Positions 1 through 21,321 of a stretch of 39,725 nucleotides of DNA are shown piece by piece. The stretch covers positions 1-39,725 of the forward strand of contig JAYMTF010000326.1 in assembly GCA_036897485.1 (NCBI GenBank), written 5' to 3'. The position numbers and the translations under genes were made by a program. Source of the stretch: Pelargonium nanum. Taxonomy: Eukaryota; Streptophyta; Magnoliopsida; Geraniales; Geraniaceae. The notes below the pieces were generated by a model. That model had not been told where the DNA came from and did no database searches. It was given only the letters and a program-made list of their open reading frames with translations. How positions within the stretch are numbered: the stretch's first letter is position 1; every line of letters begins with the position of its first letter.

Positions 1-98
1 GGGATTAGTCTGAGTATGGTCAAATGGCTTAAAGATGCCTATTGCGAAAGTGCGAGCCTGCTCAGGAACTCCATGGTTTAAACCGGAAAAAAAAGTGA
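1..98 (+). mobile_element. SINE 3' part, cut by the window edge
   Basis: GGGATTAGTCTGAGTATGGT, GGCTTAAAGATGCC and CCATGGTTTAAACCGG, followed by an A-run, match the body and tail of the SINEs at 1557-1853 and 28347-28512. The 5' tRNA-like head would lie left of the window. Confidence 0.65.
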
Positions 99-1540
99 TT
101 TTTTTAATGTTATTTTATTTTGATGTATCATTGATTGCACTAACTCCTTGAATGTTGGGGGTTAAAATTTTATAAAGTCCCATTTAATTATTGAGGTATT
201 TTTACTTTATTAAATATAGGAATAAGAATTAAAGAACCCTAATAAGTAATAATCAAGGACTAGGAGTGAGAGGACAACTTGTGCTTTAAAATAAAAATAA
301 AGACCATCATTGAGAATCTGCTTTTGCTTTAATAAAAACTCATCACCATCATTAGAAGTAGCTTAAATAACAAAAGTTTAATGATGTAGCTTAAATAACA
401 AAAGTTGAAAAAAAGATATATATGCACAAATCAATTAGAGCTAATTTGAGCACTTGAAGTAACTAAATAAATAAATGATTAGAGAACAAGATACTTTCAT
501 GAACAATATTTTGATGAATAAAAACAAATCAGTGTAGTTGGTGATGGAATATACCACCTTCAAGCAAATGAATCCTACAAGATTGCATCATGAAGTGAAA
601 ATGAATTTTTGTTTGTTGACTAAATGTGGTTAGGTGAGTGTCTATCATGTGTGGTGGTCATGTGATCATTATTTGGTTGGTGTGATCTTATTGTATATAT
701 TTTTTTTTGAGAAAAATATTGATTTAATTAATAATTAATGAGATATTACATATCGTAATAGAAACAAATATGACATAAAACCAGATATACTAACAAGAGT
801 AAATTGTTTTTTAGATGTCAAATGTCCAACCTAACGTGCAAGTGTCATTGCTTCTTATAGGACAACAATAAAGATATCTACAACTAACTAATCGAGGTAG
901 AATATTTGCATAAAGGACTCAAATACATTTTTCGTGTAAATTGAAACATGTCATGTATGAACAAATTGAGTGAGAGATAATAAAATATATATTTTAATGA
1001 TGAATTCATGCCAATTTTCATTAATGTTACTCTCATAAATTATAACATACACTAACTAATGCTTAGAAAATGATAACTATCCCATAAAGTTTCCAAAATG
1101 ATGAGTTCAAAAAATAGATGTGATAAGGCTTAAATTTCAAACTTGTTAATTTGACAAAAGGGGCAAAACCAATATATCAACTAATTCATATGAATTATTG
1201 GTTATTGGTAGGCAATGAGTAAACATCATTTGGGCATATATGTAACAAATGGTTGATAGAAACCTCATGCATTTGGTTTTGGTGGTTATGTGTCCTCTTC
1301 ATATTGATTCACCAACTTGTGCATTCAATAGCACAATATCTTCATGGTATAATTGGATGGTAAATTTGATGCAATTCTTATTGAAAATGATTGTTGAATA
1401 GAGTAGGTGAAGAAAGTTTTAGTTCCTTTTTGAAAAAGGTAGAAAGAAAAAAAGTGCCAAACATAACTAAAAAGTAAATTAGGTAATAGATATTTACAAC
1501 TGTTCTTGTGCCAAACCCTAACTAAAATTAAATGCATAAA
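99..1540. other. AT-rich intergenic DNA
   Basis: No gene, RNA or clear mobile element was recognised. Open frames are short and lack family features. Confidence 0.5.
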
Positions 1541-1556
1541 AAAAAATATTCAAATT

Positions 1557-1853
1557 AACACCAAGCGCGTGGGTCAACTGGTAAGGGGTTGTTCTAGCTT
1601 AACCAGAGGTCTTGAGTTCGAGTATCAGAGAATGCAACCGCGTTAAAACTTGGTAAGGAGAGTTTTGCCGCCCTTTGTGGTCCTACCCGACTCGAATGAG
1701 GATTAGTCTGAGTGTTGTAGAACGGCTTAAAGGTGCCCACACCTTGTGGTCCTACCCGGCTCAAATGATGATTAGTCTGAGTGTGGTAGAACGATTTAAA
1801 AGTGCCAACCGTGAGTTTGTGGGCCCACTTTGGAACCTCATGGTTTAGAACAA
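1557..1853 (+). mobile_element. tRNA-derived SINE with internal duplication and target-site duplication
   Basis: The head has an A-box-like GTGGGTCAACTGGTAAGGGG and a B-box-like GGTCTTGAGTTCGAGTATC. The body unit (CTTTGTGGTCCTACCCGACT, GATTAGTCTGAGTG, GTAGAACG, TTAAA, GTGCC) is present twice in tandem at about 1672-1738 and 1742-1808. It ends in CATGGTTTAGAACAAAAAAAA. The flank AAAAAATATTCAA at 1541-1553 is repeated just after the element, around 1854-1866, as expected for target-primed insertion. Confidence 0.75.
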
Positions 1854-1868
1854 AAAAAATATTCAATT

Positions 1869-3460
1869 TTTTTATAAATGATAGAATGATAAAAATATAT
1901 TCAAAATTGTTCCCACAAAATGCAAATGTTAACATTGATATACCCAAATATTGGCATAAAAAGTTTTATATTGGCATAAAAGCCCTATTGTTGCAAGCAA
2001 AATTCCCAAATATGCCCCAATTTCCAAGTAGGTACTAGGTAGTGTGTTTAGGGTTGGTGGCTATAACAAACAATGTCATGGACCCTCTATAAGAGAGACT
2101 TTTCAAAAATAAGAGTTAGAGCCATCAATCACAATGGTCTCACCACTTTTCTCATGAGTTCATGTCATGCCCTTTGAGCTTTTAAGATACTAATGTACAT
2201 ATTAGCTTAGATGTTTTGATTTTTTTGGTGTTAGATTCCTTCTTTGAAAAAATAATTATAAGATCATACGTAGTGCCCACTTTACTGTGAGGTGACAAAA
2301 TATTAGGTCCGGTGAGTTCGGGTTGAAGAACCCTGACCCTAACCTGACCCTGTAAGGTTAGTCGGATTTCAGATTTTAGACATAAGATGTATTGTTTTTT
2401 TAAGTATAATCGTCCCGATCCTAACTCGAACCTGCTAATAAATATGTTAAGTTTCGGGTACCCAACGAATCGGGTCCATTTTGCCTGCTCTACTTTAGTG
2501 TTATCATCATTTATCACATGGAAATCCAAAAAGGGCCCATCAAAATGGAGATATATGTTTAGTGCTTTACATGACCAATAAGTCAATTTGTGTGTTCTAC
2601 TTATTTTCTGGTAATTGAGATTTTTAATTTGTGTACATTATCTAAAATTTAAAATATTTTTAAATAAAAAAGAGAGTTGAGTGATGGAGTAAAGTGGTGT
2701 CGTTTAGCTGTTTTGTAGGACAGAGAAACCGTTGAAATGTTTGTGGAAAATATAAAAGTGTCTTTTTATAGTTTTATTACAACATTGTAGTCTTCATTTC
2801 ATTGTTATATGCTAATGTTTACGTATTGTATTGTTGGCACAGTACATATAGCTGTCATTACCAATCACAGATGGTCACTTCTGTCCTCTTCTTTATGGGT
2901 TTTGGGAATGGGACCATTTTCTCTGCTGTGCTTGCAGTTAAAACTTAAAACCACTTCAAACTTATCCAAATATTAACTATTTTAAGTTAGATTACAATGC
3001 AGATTTCATAGAGATGACAATCCAAATTTTATGCGTGTGAATTTGTTCGGGTTTTAATTCGCGGGTGGGGTTTGTGTTATGTGTGTAAGCGTGTGGTTTT
3101 ACTTGTTATGACACAAAATTTTGCTAAGAACTAGAGGTTGTAATTTTGAGTTTCATGTCAGGGTCAAGTTTGTTAGGATTCATTTGGTAAAACTAGTTTG
3201 AATCTGGTCCGAGAGGGCTTCGAGTTCATTAGAGTTATCGGGCGCAGATCGGGTTTCACTTTTTAGGTATGAAATGTATAAACTGTTTAACAATCATAAT
3301 TTATATCATAAGTGATGAGACATGTTAAGACTGATGAATAATAGCTCAATAAGAGCACATATTTTCTCTGTATGCTTTGTTTAGACTCGCGGCTTGCTTT
3401 GCCGAGTATACCAACATGTTTGCATCCAAACGTTGCCTCTAATTTTAAGTACTGTTTTTT
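1869..3460. other. Intergenic DNA with degenerate repeat words
   Basis: No gene was recognised. About 2305-2480 and 3155-3260 contain GTTCGGGTT, CCTGACCC and GGGTTTCAC-type words like the dispersed repeats at 21325 and 38306, probably old fragments of the same class. Confidence 0.4.
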
Positions 3461-3478
3461 TTTTTCTGCTTCAATTTT

Positions 3479-3751
3479 TTTTAAGTGAAAATGCTAGCTT
3501 TTCATTGAATTAAAACATGCTCAAAGCTTGTATCACCCCCGGTGGTTCTTCCAGGGAGATCCAAGAACATCGATCAGCTATAGAACGAGCAACCCTAGCT
3601 ATGTTGTGAGCTACAACGTTCGCAGAACGATACACAAAAGAGAATACAACATTCTCGAAATCTAAAGCTAACCCATTACAATCGTTAACTATCATACCAT
3701 AAAAACTACGCATATCCGATCCTATCTCGAGATCCAATATTACCCGCTTCG
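3479..3751 (-). mobile_element. 5'-truncated LINE with RNase H remnant and 18-bp target duplication
   Basis: On the minus strand a frame open from the insertion edge to a stop at 3510-3512 encodes the end of a plant LINE reverse-transcriptase polyprotein. FSFVYRSANVVAHNIARVA is the typical C-terminal RNase H-like motif (R-x-x-N-x-x-A-H-x-x-A). A short 3' UTR and A-tail (T-run on plus, about 3476-3482) follow. The flanking copies TTTTTCTGCTTCAATTTT at 3461-3478 and 3752-3769 are identical. Only about 270 bp of the element integrated, so it is a dead copy and not a gene. Confidence 0.88.
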
Positions 3752-3769
3752 TTTTTCTGCTTCAATTTT

Positions 3770-4442
3770 ATTTTTTTCCAAGTTATGTATATATATACAT
3801 ATATATATATTAAAAAATCCACCTTGTAAGTGTTCATTTATTTATTTATTTTCCTAATTTCTTGTTTTTGTTATGTCTTTTTTAATGTATATGACATTTG
3901 ATCTACCGTTTCTAAGATCACCAACTTAAATTGCAAACATTTTAAGATCAAATTAATATTTTTAAGATTATACTAATATTTTCAAAAAAATTATCAAAAA
4001 ATCAAATTAACATTTGATCCTATATTTAAAAAAATATTGATTAATTTCAAAGATAATCCCAATATATTTTCCTCCAATTACAAAATTTCTCGATTGTAAA
4101 AATCATATATATACAATATCATAAAAGGTCTTTTTCTGTTAAAAGGCCTAATCCTTTTATCGAACCGTCAAGTCATTATCTATAATATGGATTTTTATGG
4201 GTAAAAAGCAACAAAAATGGTCAATTAATTGGAACATCAAATGTAGAGCTCATTTGTCATTTCCTTTGAACACATATTCATCAACCACTTGCATGCATGT
4301 CTGCTCTTTTTTTGAGTTTCTCATGCAAAAAACCAAAGAACCATAGCTAATAGGACATTAATGTCTATAGACTCTAGCTTAGTAGCTTGGACCCCCACAT
4401 ATTCAACAATATGAAAACAATGCTTAAAAGTGAATTGAATAT
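3770..4442. other. AT-rich intergenic DNA with AT microsatellite
   Basis: A TA-rich simple repeat lies at about 3786-3811. Nothing else could be supported. Confidence 0.5.
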
Positions 4443-4453
4443 CTGATAGGTGT

Positions 4454-4658
4454 ACCAAGACATGTTGGGTGAAGCGGTTGATGCGTTTTGGATTTCCTTT
4501 GAGGTCTCAGGTTCGAGCCTTCTTGTCGACGGTAGGCCGGGGTGGGATTTATGGGTTTAAAAGAAACGCTAACAACTAACTCGGGTGACGCCCCTACTAG
4601 GGGGTGAGAAACACAGGCCTTTGTAGACCTGTTGTCCCGTCGCTTATAAAAAAAAAAA
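4454..4658 (+). mobile_element. tRNA-derived SINE, second family
   Basis: The A-box-like GGGTGAAGCGGTTGATGCG is followed by a B box in CTCAGGTTCGAGCCTTC. A body of about 130 bp with GGGTGACGCCCCTACTAGGG follows, ending in CGCTTATAAAAAAAAAAA. The flanks CTGATAGGTGT (4443-4453) and CTAATAGGTGT (4659-4669) form an 11-bp target duplication with one mismatch. Its body differs from the SINE at 1557-1853. Confidence 0.75.
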
Positions 4659-4701
4659 CTAATAGGTGTGTTGATCAAATCATCAATTTCATAATAATAG
4701 T

Positions 4702-5335
4702 AATTGAATATCAAACACTTAAAATTTTGCTAGTTCATCATACGAACCACTGTATACTATATAAAAAGAAAACACACTTTAAGTGCAAGACCAATTACAA
4801 AAATTTTGATGCGTTGTTTTTCACTGCGAATTTGTTTATGTCTTCTAGCTGTGATTAAATATCAAACACATAATAATTTTTGTTAGTTTGTAACACGAAC
4901 TATCCTTCTACAAAAGAGAATACAGTTAAGTGAAAATTGGCTACAAACATTTTGATTCGTTGTTTTTCGCCGTGATCGGTGTATACACAATTTACTGATA
5001 TTGTCTAGCTGTAATTGAAGATTAAAAGACATGGATTGTTGTCAGTTCGTACCATGATTTGTCATCCTACAAGAGAGAACGAGCGTTATGTGAAACTAGG
5101 TATAAACTTTATAATTTGTCGTTTTCCACCAAAATTGGTGTATAAATAGTTTGTTGATGTCGCCAAGATCAAACCTAGAATCTCGTCAGCCCGTACCACG
5201 AACTATTTTCCAACAAAAAAAAAGAACATGCATAAAGTGAAAATCAACAATAAATTTTCTAATGCGTTGTTTTTCACCAATACAACGATGTCGTCCAATA
5301 AAAATTGAAGATCAAACACTTAGATTCTAAAGCTG
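4702..5335 (+). repeat. Diverged tandem repeat, about 155-bp period, four copies plus partial fifth
   Basis: Units start near 4702, 4853, 5012 and 5164, with a partial unit at about 5302. Each reads roughly ATTGAAGATCAAACACTTAG, a TAGTTCGTACCACGAACTAT-like part, CAAAAGAGAACA, AAGTGAAAAT, then TTTTGATGCGTTGTTTTTCA, an accession-like GATCGGTGTATA part and TTGATGTCGTCTAGCTGTAA. Copies are clearly related but have many substitutions and small indels, so the array is old. No ORF is maintained. Confidence 0.8.
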
Positions 5336-8300
5336 AAACTTGTTTTGTAAGATAATCCGATCACCATTTGAAACTTTTTTTTCAATCAAAATCTTATCTT
5401 TTGATAACTTATCAAACAAGCAACTAGAATTCCTCGTATAACTGAAACTTCATGAGTTGACTCATACCGTTAAAGGAGAGACAGAAAATCTACAAACTGC
5501 AAAAAGCTTGACTTTATAGATTTTAACCGTTGCACGCTTTCACCTAACAATTCTGTGAATCGAGTCTGGTTTTTTCAGTAACACTAGCTAGCTAGCTTAG
5601 ACACGTGGCAAATCAGCCACCACTGCCTAGGCTCCGTACTTTTCACCACATTTTGATAACAAGGAGTCCTTATAACTTTTGTTTTTAAAAGCCACCCACC
5701 TTATTATGCTGATTTTACTTTCTAGTCCCTATGAAATGGTGATAAGGACTAGGAAGTAAATATCATTTTTTGGTATTAATTGACCTTTTTTGAGATGATA
5801 AGAAGATAGTGAACAAGGAAAAAGTGAGTACCATTTTCTTGATAATCTGAAATTTAAGAGTGGGGACCATTAATTAATGGAAACTGATTTGCCATATATA
5901 TATATATATATTTTGTTTTTTTCACACAATTACCCATAAATGTTTATATATTTATCGGTGTAAAACTACGTTTATTATACATTACTAAATTTAAATATTT
6001 ACTTATATATATTTATTAGTGTAAAAAAAGCAAGTATAAAATGCGCATGAAACATACATCTCAGATAACAAATATAATTTTTCAATACAAAATAACGACA
6101 AATATCATTTTCCACATTTTTGTACATATTCAGTAGAAAAACTAGCTGGCTTTTAAATTTGTCAAGAGTCAATATTATCATGTGACATTAATTCAATGAA
6201 AATTAATTGTCTAGATGCATTGAAAACTGCCTTTCTTTGTTGGTCTCTTAATGGCTTGACAATTTTTCTTGACTGTGATTTTTTTTTTGTTTGAAAAAAT
6301 GACTATTTTTCTAGATTACATCATTGCATGGTAAAGTGATGCTTATACATGCATGTTTTTTTTTAATATTTTTTAAAAAATTACCCAATAAATAAAAACT
6401 ACTTAAATTCTCTACCCATTGTTTAAGAATTAAGCCCCTGGATTTGTTGGTTAAAAAAAACAGAGCCCATTGATTGATTGACCACAATAATTACCAACAA
6501 AATTTAGAAGGAAAAATTATAAACAGAGAAAGCACTATGCATAGTATATTATTTGGTCTATATAAATTGTAATTTTACGCACTCATTTATATTTACAAAC
6601 AGGTCAATAATGAATTGATTTTTCTTTAAATGTCGATAACTATTTTTCGTAATGATAGATGTTTGAAGTGTTACCAATAATTATTTATAATTACTTAATA
6701 GTTAATTATATATTTTCATATTTTCTAATTTCATGCTTAATTTTTCCACTAATAAATACAAAAAATCATTTATAATCATCAGTAAAATCACGAATAATTA
6801 TCACCAAGTGATTTTAATTTTTAAATGGCATCAAACCCAATTACCCAAAATATCCTCATTCATTTTCAAAATCATTCGTGACCATTTATTATGAATTATA
6901 TCTTATTTTATAAGAAAGATAAATCCTATAATTTTGCTAATATCTATTTTTATATAAAAAAATCCATATCCATAATCATTTTTTTGCATGAAATGTACAG
7001 ATATAAAGAGACACAATCACTTACTGGTGGCCGCATAAAAACCTGGCGGCTCAATCTCTCAAACCATTGGCCGCATAAAAGCACTTTAATTAATTACTTA
7101 AATAACTAATTATTTTAATAATTCAATTCATTTTTTTTTCAAATTTCCACCTAACTCCATTATTTTTTGTACCTAAATACCCTTTTGATTTATTTTGGAA
7201 AGAAAAATACCTTTTGTTTAGCTTATCATACTTTTCAAAACATGAAATCATCATATTTAATATTCTAAAATTGGAGAAAAGTAGAAAACAAGTTTTAGTT
7301 GTCCACGTTTTCTTTATTCTAGTACGATTGTGGATCATTTTTATTATAAAAAATAGTAAGTTGCACAAAGTGGTGTGCATCAATCCACGTAACATGGACT
7401 AGTTTAACAAATTTTCAAACTTGGTTTGTTAAAAAAAATAAAAACTCCAAATTTGATGTGTCACGTTAGAACCATCAATTTAAATATGAATATGCAAATA
7501 TTTCAAATAGGATTTTATCATATTAAATCAATTTTTGTATATAGATTTTGCACAAACTTGGAACTCAATAAAAATCAACCATCAATGATTAACTTTTCAA
7601 AAATTGATTCATATTTTCAGTTTAGTTATCTTGTAATCTCACTTGTCAATTTATGTGAATTCTATGAAATTTCGTTAACAAATAAGTGATGGATCACTCA
7701 TTCTCCACTTATGAGTGGAATTCATAAACAAAAATACTTAAAATAAACCATCATAACTAGACTTACGACTATCCCACACATTGGTATATAAGAATATCGA
7801 GTAGGTTAAATGTAACATTTACTTCTTCATACATTACTTATTATTATCAAATTTATTCTCTCTAAACTTTTTGTACCATGTAATGATAGTCATTGTCAAA
7901 AAGTCCACCCATTTTATATAGAGTATTGTGGGAAAGAAAATAAACTAACCATTTCAAAAAGATAAAAAAAAGGAAGAAGACTATCATTTGTGCACTTCAT
8001 GTACGTGTTTTGCACATATTTTTTATACAAACAATTATCAATAAATTTACATGTATTTATCAGCTAATTAACAAACATACATCACAATAAAAAATAGAAT
8101 TATTGACAAATATCGCTACACTCCAAACATTTACCAGTGCAAAAATAGATAAATTTGAACTGACAAGCCATTATTGACGAGTTTCCACGTATCTTTTAGT
8201 GAAAAGAAGAGTAAAGTATACTCTTATCAAACTATCATTAAACTTTATAAAATCCACTACAAACATACGTTTTTTAATAATAAATTTTATTTAGTTTAAA

Positions 8301-8499
8301 ATATACCTGTATATTCACGGAGGTCAAAATGGTCATTTAAACTAAAATAACCGCCACCTACCAACATAAAAAAAACTAGGGACTGTAAAAATCAAAACCG
8401 GGTCGGGCCGTTTCGGAGATTTTCACAAGTGGGGACAACCTGCGGGAGGTTCGGGCCGAACCTAGGAGCACAGTTCTATGTATCACCCCAAACCGGAAA
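5336..8499. other. AT-rich intergenic DNA upstream of GLT1
   Basis: A (TA)n microsatellite occurs at about 5894-5911. GGCCGCATAAAA is present twice, at about 7029-7040 and 7070-7081, 41 bp apart. Frames of up to 90 codons exist but show no recognisable domain. Base composition rises in GC from about 8390, toward the GLT1 promoter. Confidence 0.5.
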
Positions 8500-8760
8500 C
8501 CCCCTCACGTGGGCCCCGCCATGAGCGGCTGTCGCGTGCCGCATAGGCGACTCCCACACGTGGCGTCCCCACGAGTCGTGAGCTGTCTCCTCTCACTCAA
8601 AAAATGCTGACGTAGGCCCTTATGTGGACCCCACTCCCCTGCCTCTCTCTCTCTCTCTAAAACCTCCATAGTCGACGACGCATCTCTCTCTCTCTAGAAA
8701 ATTTCGGCCCTCTCTATCTCTCTATAAAGTCACGCTCTGCCTCTCCTTCCTCTCCCCCGC
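8500..8760 (+). promoter_or_regulatory. GLT1 core promoter: two G-boxes, pyrimidine patch, TATA box
   Basis: CACGTG occurs at 8506-8511, followed directly by GGCCCC, and again at 8557-8562 as ACACGTGGC, an ABRE/G-box type core. CT-rich tracts occupy about 8642-8700. TATAAA lies at 8723-8728, so transcription would start near 8755, leaving a leader of about 350 nt before the ATG at 9104. Start site and factor binding are inferred from motifs only. Confidence 0.6.
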
Positions 8761-8920
8761 AGAAGCTTTAGAGAGGTCGCTGCTGCTCTACTCTCTCTCT
8801 TCCATTTTCGCTTTCTCTCTCTACTTTCTCGCTGAAATTTTCCGGGAAAATCGGTGTTTCAGTTTTTCTTTGTGAAATCCGCTTTCGATACTAAACACCA
8901 AAGCTGTGAAGCTGCTTCTG

Positions 8921-8938
8921 ATGCGATTAGACTTTTGA
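8921..8938 (+). promoter_or_regulatory. Short upstream ORF in the GLT1 leader
   Basis: ATG CGA TTA GAC TTT TGA encodes a five-residue peptide about 165 nt upstream of the GLT1 start. I noticed no other ATG between the predicted cap site and 9104. It could dampen initiation at the main start, but a five-codon ORF can be neutral, and its presence in the mRNA depends on the inferred start near 8755. Confidence 0.4.
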
Positions 8939-9103
8939 TTTTTGGATACAACCGAGGTCTCTGGAACCTTCCAGAATTTTCAGCCGTTGAAGACTCTGTT
9001 TTTGCTGAACAGAAAATTTTCAGATCTGAAAATTCCTCAGAACCGGTTGCTGGATCTGAAAATTCTGGAAATAAACTAAAACGACGCCGTATTTGGATAT
9101 ATA

Positions 9104-19521
<10,418 letters not shown>

Positions 19522-20003
19522 AATGTTTCAACACAAGTGCAAGCTGAGCAAACAGATGGTTTCAAGAAGCAAGAACAGGTTGTGTGAGAGCTTCTGTGGC
19601 TTTGCTTGCAGATTTTTAGGATGTTTTGTTTATAGGGTTTGTTCACAGTTTGTTAAGTTAAGGTTAGGTGGTTTTTGGTTGTCATAAGAAAAAGGAATAA
19701 TGTACAGTTTTGGTTCTTGATCTTTTTGATTGGGAAAGTTGTTATTTGGGGGAATTTTGGTATTATTCTTTGACTGGATTTTGTGATTTCATATAGTTTT
19801 GAATCAATAGTCTCAAAATTGTGTAGCCAAATCCCTATTATCTTTAGCTTACATTTTGGAAAAATATTTCATTTCATTTCTAACTATTCATTTCTTTCAA
19901 CAATAATGAAATAATATTTCACTTGAGGTTTTAGTTTCGAGACTCGGTACAGATACGATTGCTGATAAAAAATCAGAAAAAAAGTGTCGTCCAATAAGAG
20001 TGG

Positions 20004-20270
20004 GACGTTCCTTTAACCTTTTTTTAGGCCGTATAATTCAGTGCATTTTATGGCTTAAATCCTCAACTGACTCGACTTGACCATAACCCAACCTAAACCG
20101 ACTCGACCCGACCAAACCCAATATTATTCTAAGCTTATGGTTAGCGTTCAACTTTTTTTGTAGGCCGCGCAATTCAATGCATTTTATGGCTTCAACCCTA
20201 AACCGACTCGACCCGAACCCAAAATTATAAACCTATGGTTAGCGCTCAACAACTCGAACCCAACCCGAAA
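20004..20270 (+). repeat. Two-copy tandem repeat between GLT1 and SDHAF4
   Basis: A block of about 130 bp starting near 20004 (CGTTC, T-run, AGGCCG, AATTCA, TGCATTTTATGGCTT, then CGACTCGACCCGA) is repeated from about 20142. A third start (TTAGCGCTCAAC) follows near 20238. The CCCGACCC-rich part resembles other intergenic repeats in this window (21325, 38306). It lies 400 bp or more upstream of SDHAF4. Confidence 0.65.
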
Positions 20271-20676
20271 TTTAAATGCTCTACTCTTAACACAGTTCCT
20301 TGTAATACACTCAGTATCTTATACCTAATCACGTGTCTCCATTTAGCTCCACCAATCTTTGGCGGCCACTTTAATTTGCCACGTCATCATCAAACAGTAT
20401 GTCCTTTCTTCTGTTGCCACCTCACAGAACCTACTTACTAAGCTCAACAATCACCACCGTCCATACTAGAGACCACAAAATTTGACTCCTAAAATGAATC
20501 AAAACCGTCCATTCAAAATCCATCACCGCCACACGATCAAGAGCCCACCCTTGTACCATACACACCGAACCACTGAATCACAAAGCCATCACGTTTCGTG
20601 CTCCTCTTCTCTATCGCGAGCGACAACACTGTTTATATCTCCGATCGAGACTCGAGAGCTCGATTTCAAATCATCC

Positions 20677-21003
20677 ATGGCGAGCAATCTGAGCCGTCTG
20701 TTCTCATCGTCGCTGACCTCGCTCTCGCGATCCGAGTCACTGATTCGACCAGCTCCTAACTCGGCGATTCGACTCGTCTGCTCCTCGATCCAGCCGAACA
20801 AACAAGCGAGCCCTAGCGAGGAACGAAGAGAAGCTACGATCGAAGAGAATCTGCAGAAACAAAGCGAATCTGAAGTAGTTGAAGAAGACGACGACGACGA
20901 TGTTGATCTGAACAAAGAGACCGGTGAGGTCGGTGGGCCCAGGGGCCCCGAGCCCACTCGGTACGGCGATTGGGAGCGAAACGGTCGATGCTACGATTTC
21001 TGA
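20677..21003 (+). CDS. SDHAF4: Succinate dehydrogenase assembly factor 4 (DUF1674), mitochondrial
   Basis: A single-exon 108-residue protein. The C-terminal signature [20 protein letters not shown], followed by YDF, is diagnostic of the SDHAF4/Sdh8 family. In other eukaryotes these proteins bind flavinylated SDH1 and promote complex II assembly in the mitochondrial matrix. The first 45 residues are rich in Ser, Arg and Leu and poor in acids, as expected for a matrix presequence. The middle (about residues 65-83) is strongly acidic with a run of Asp. I chose the ATG at 20677 (context CCATGGCG). The frame stays open upstream to an ATG at 20494, but that extension is non-conserved in character and would bury the presequence. 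An AATAAA at 21140-21145 is a plausible poly(A) signal. Confidence 0.93.
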   Translation: MASNLSRLFSSSLTSLSRSESLIRPAPNSAIRLVCSSIQPNKQASPSEERREATIEENLQKQSESEVVEEDDDDDVDLNKETGEVGGPRGPEPTRYGDWERNGRCYDF

Positions 21004-21139
21004 GATCGGAATTATGGGTATTTTCTCTCTTCAATAATCTTGTGTAGCTCAGTTTTTTTATAGTTAAAGCTGTTAATTTGATGACTTGTTTGTTGTAGAA
21101 CAATGATCAAATGTTTTGTGTTTTGATCCATTTTACATA

Positions 21140-21145
21140 AATAAA
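21140..21145 (+). terminator. Probable SDHAF4 poly(A) signal
   Basis: AATAAA lies 137 nt past the SDHAF4 stop, in an A/T-rich stretch followed by U-rich sequence. The call rests on motif and distance only. Confidence 0.4.
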
Positions 21146-21321
21146 GGAGCAATTTTTATTTATTTATTTGTTGATCCCATTTTGTTATACTTGAATTGTG
21201 GATTGTTCTTTTATAGTGGAAACACAATTGCATTAATAATTTTGTTTGAAATGTTTGGAATGATTCATTGGTAGTGGAATTACAACAGTACTAATCTTAG
21301 TTTGTCTGTAGAATGTTATCA

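Noticed and set aside
1557..1640. A functional tRNA gene
   Set aside because: A- and B-box words are present but no complete cloverleaf with acceptor pairing could be drawn, and the sequence continues into a SINE body and A-tail.
1594..1947. Minus-strand 117-codon frame
   Set aside because: It lies in the SINE at 1557-1853 and its repeated peptide segment simply reflects the doubled SINE body.
2182..2586. Minus-strand 134-codon frame
   Set aside because: There is no family similarity and it overlaps degenerate GGGTT/CCTGACCC repeat words; it is likely an open frame by chance.
7123..7689. Small open frames of 60-90 codons on both strands
   Set aside because: They are AT-driven, rich in Phe/Ile/Lys, without domains, splice context or promoter features.
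20482..20676. N-terminal extension of SDHAF4 from the upstream in-frame ATG at 20494
   Set aside because: It would add about 60 His/Thr/Ser-rich residues before a good presequence, while the ATG at 20677 has a strong context and gives the family length.
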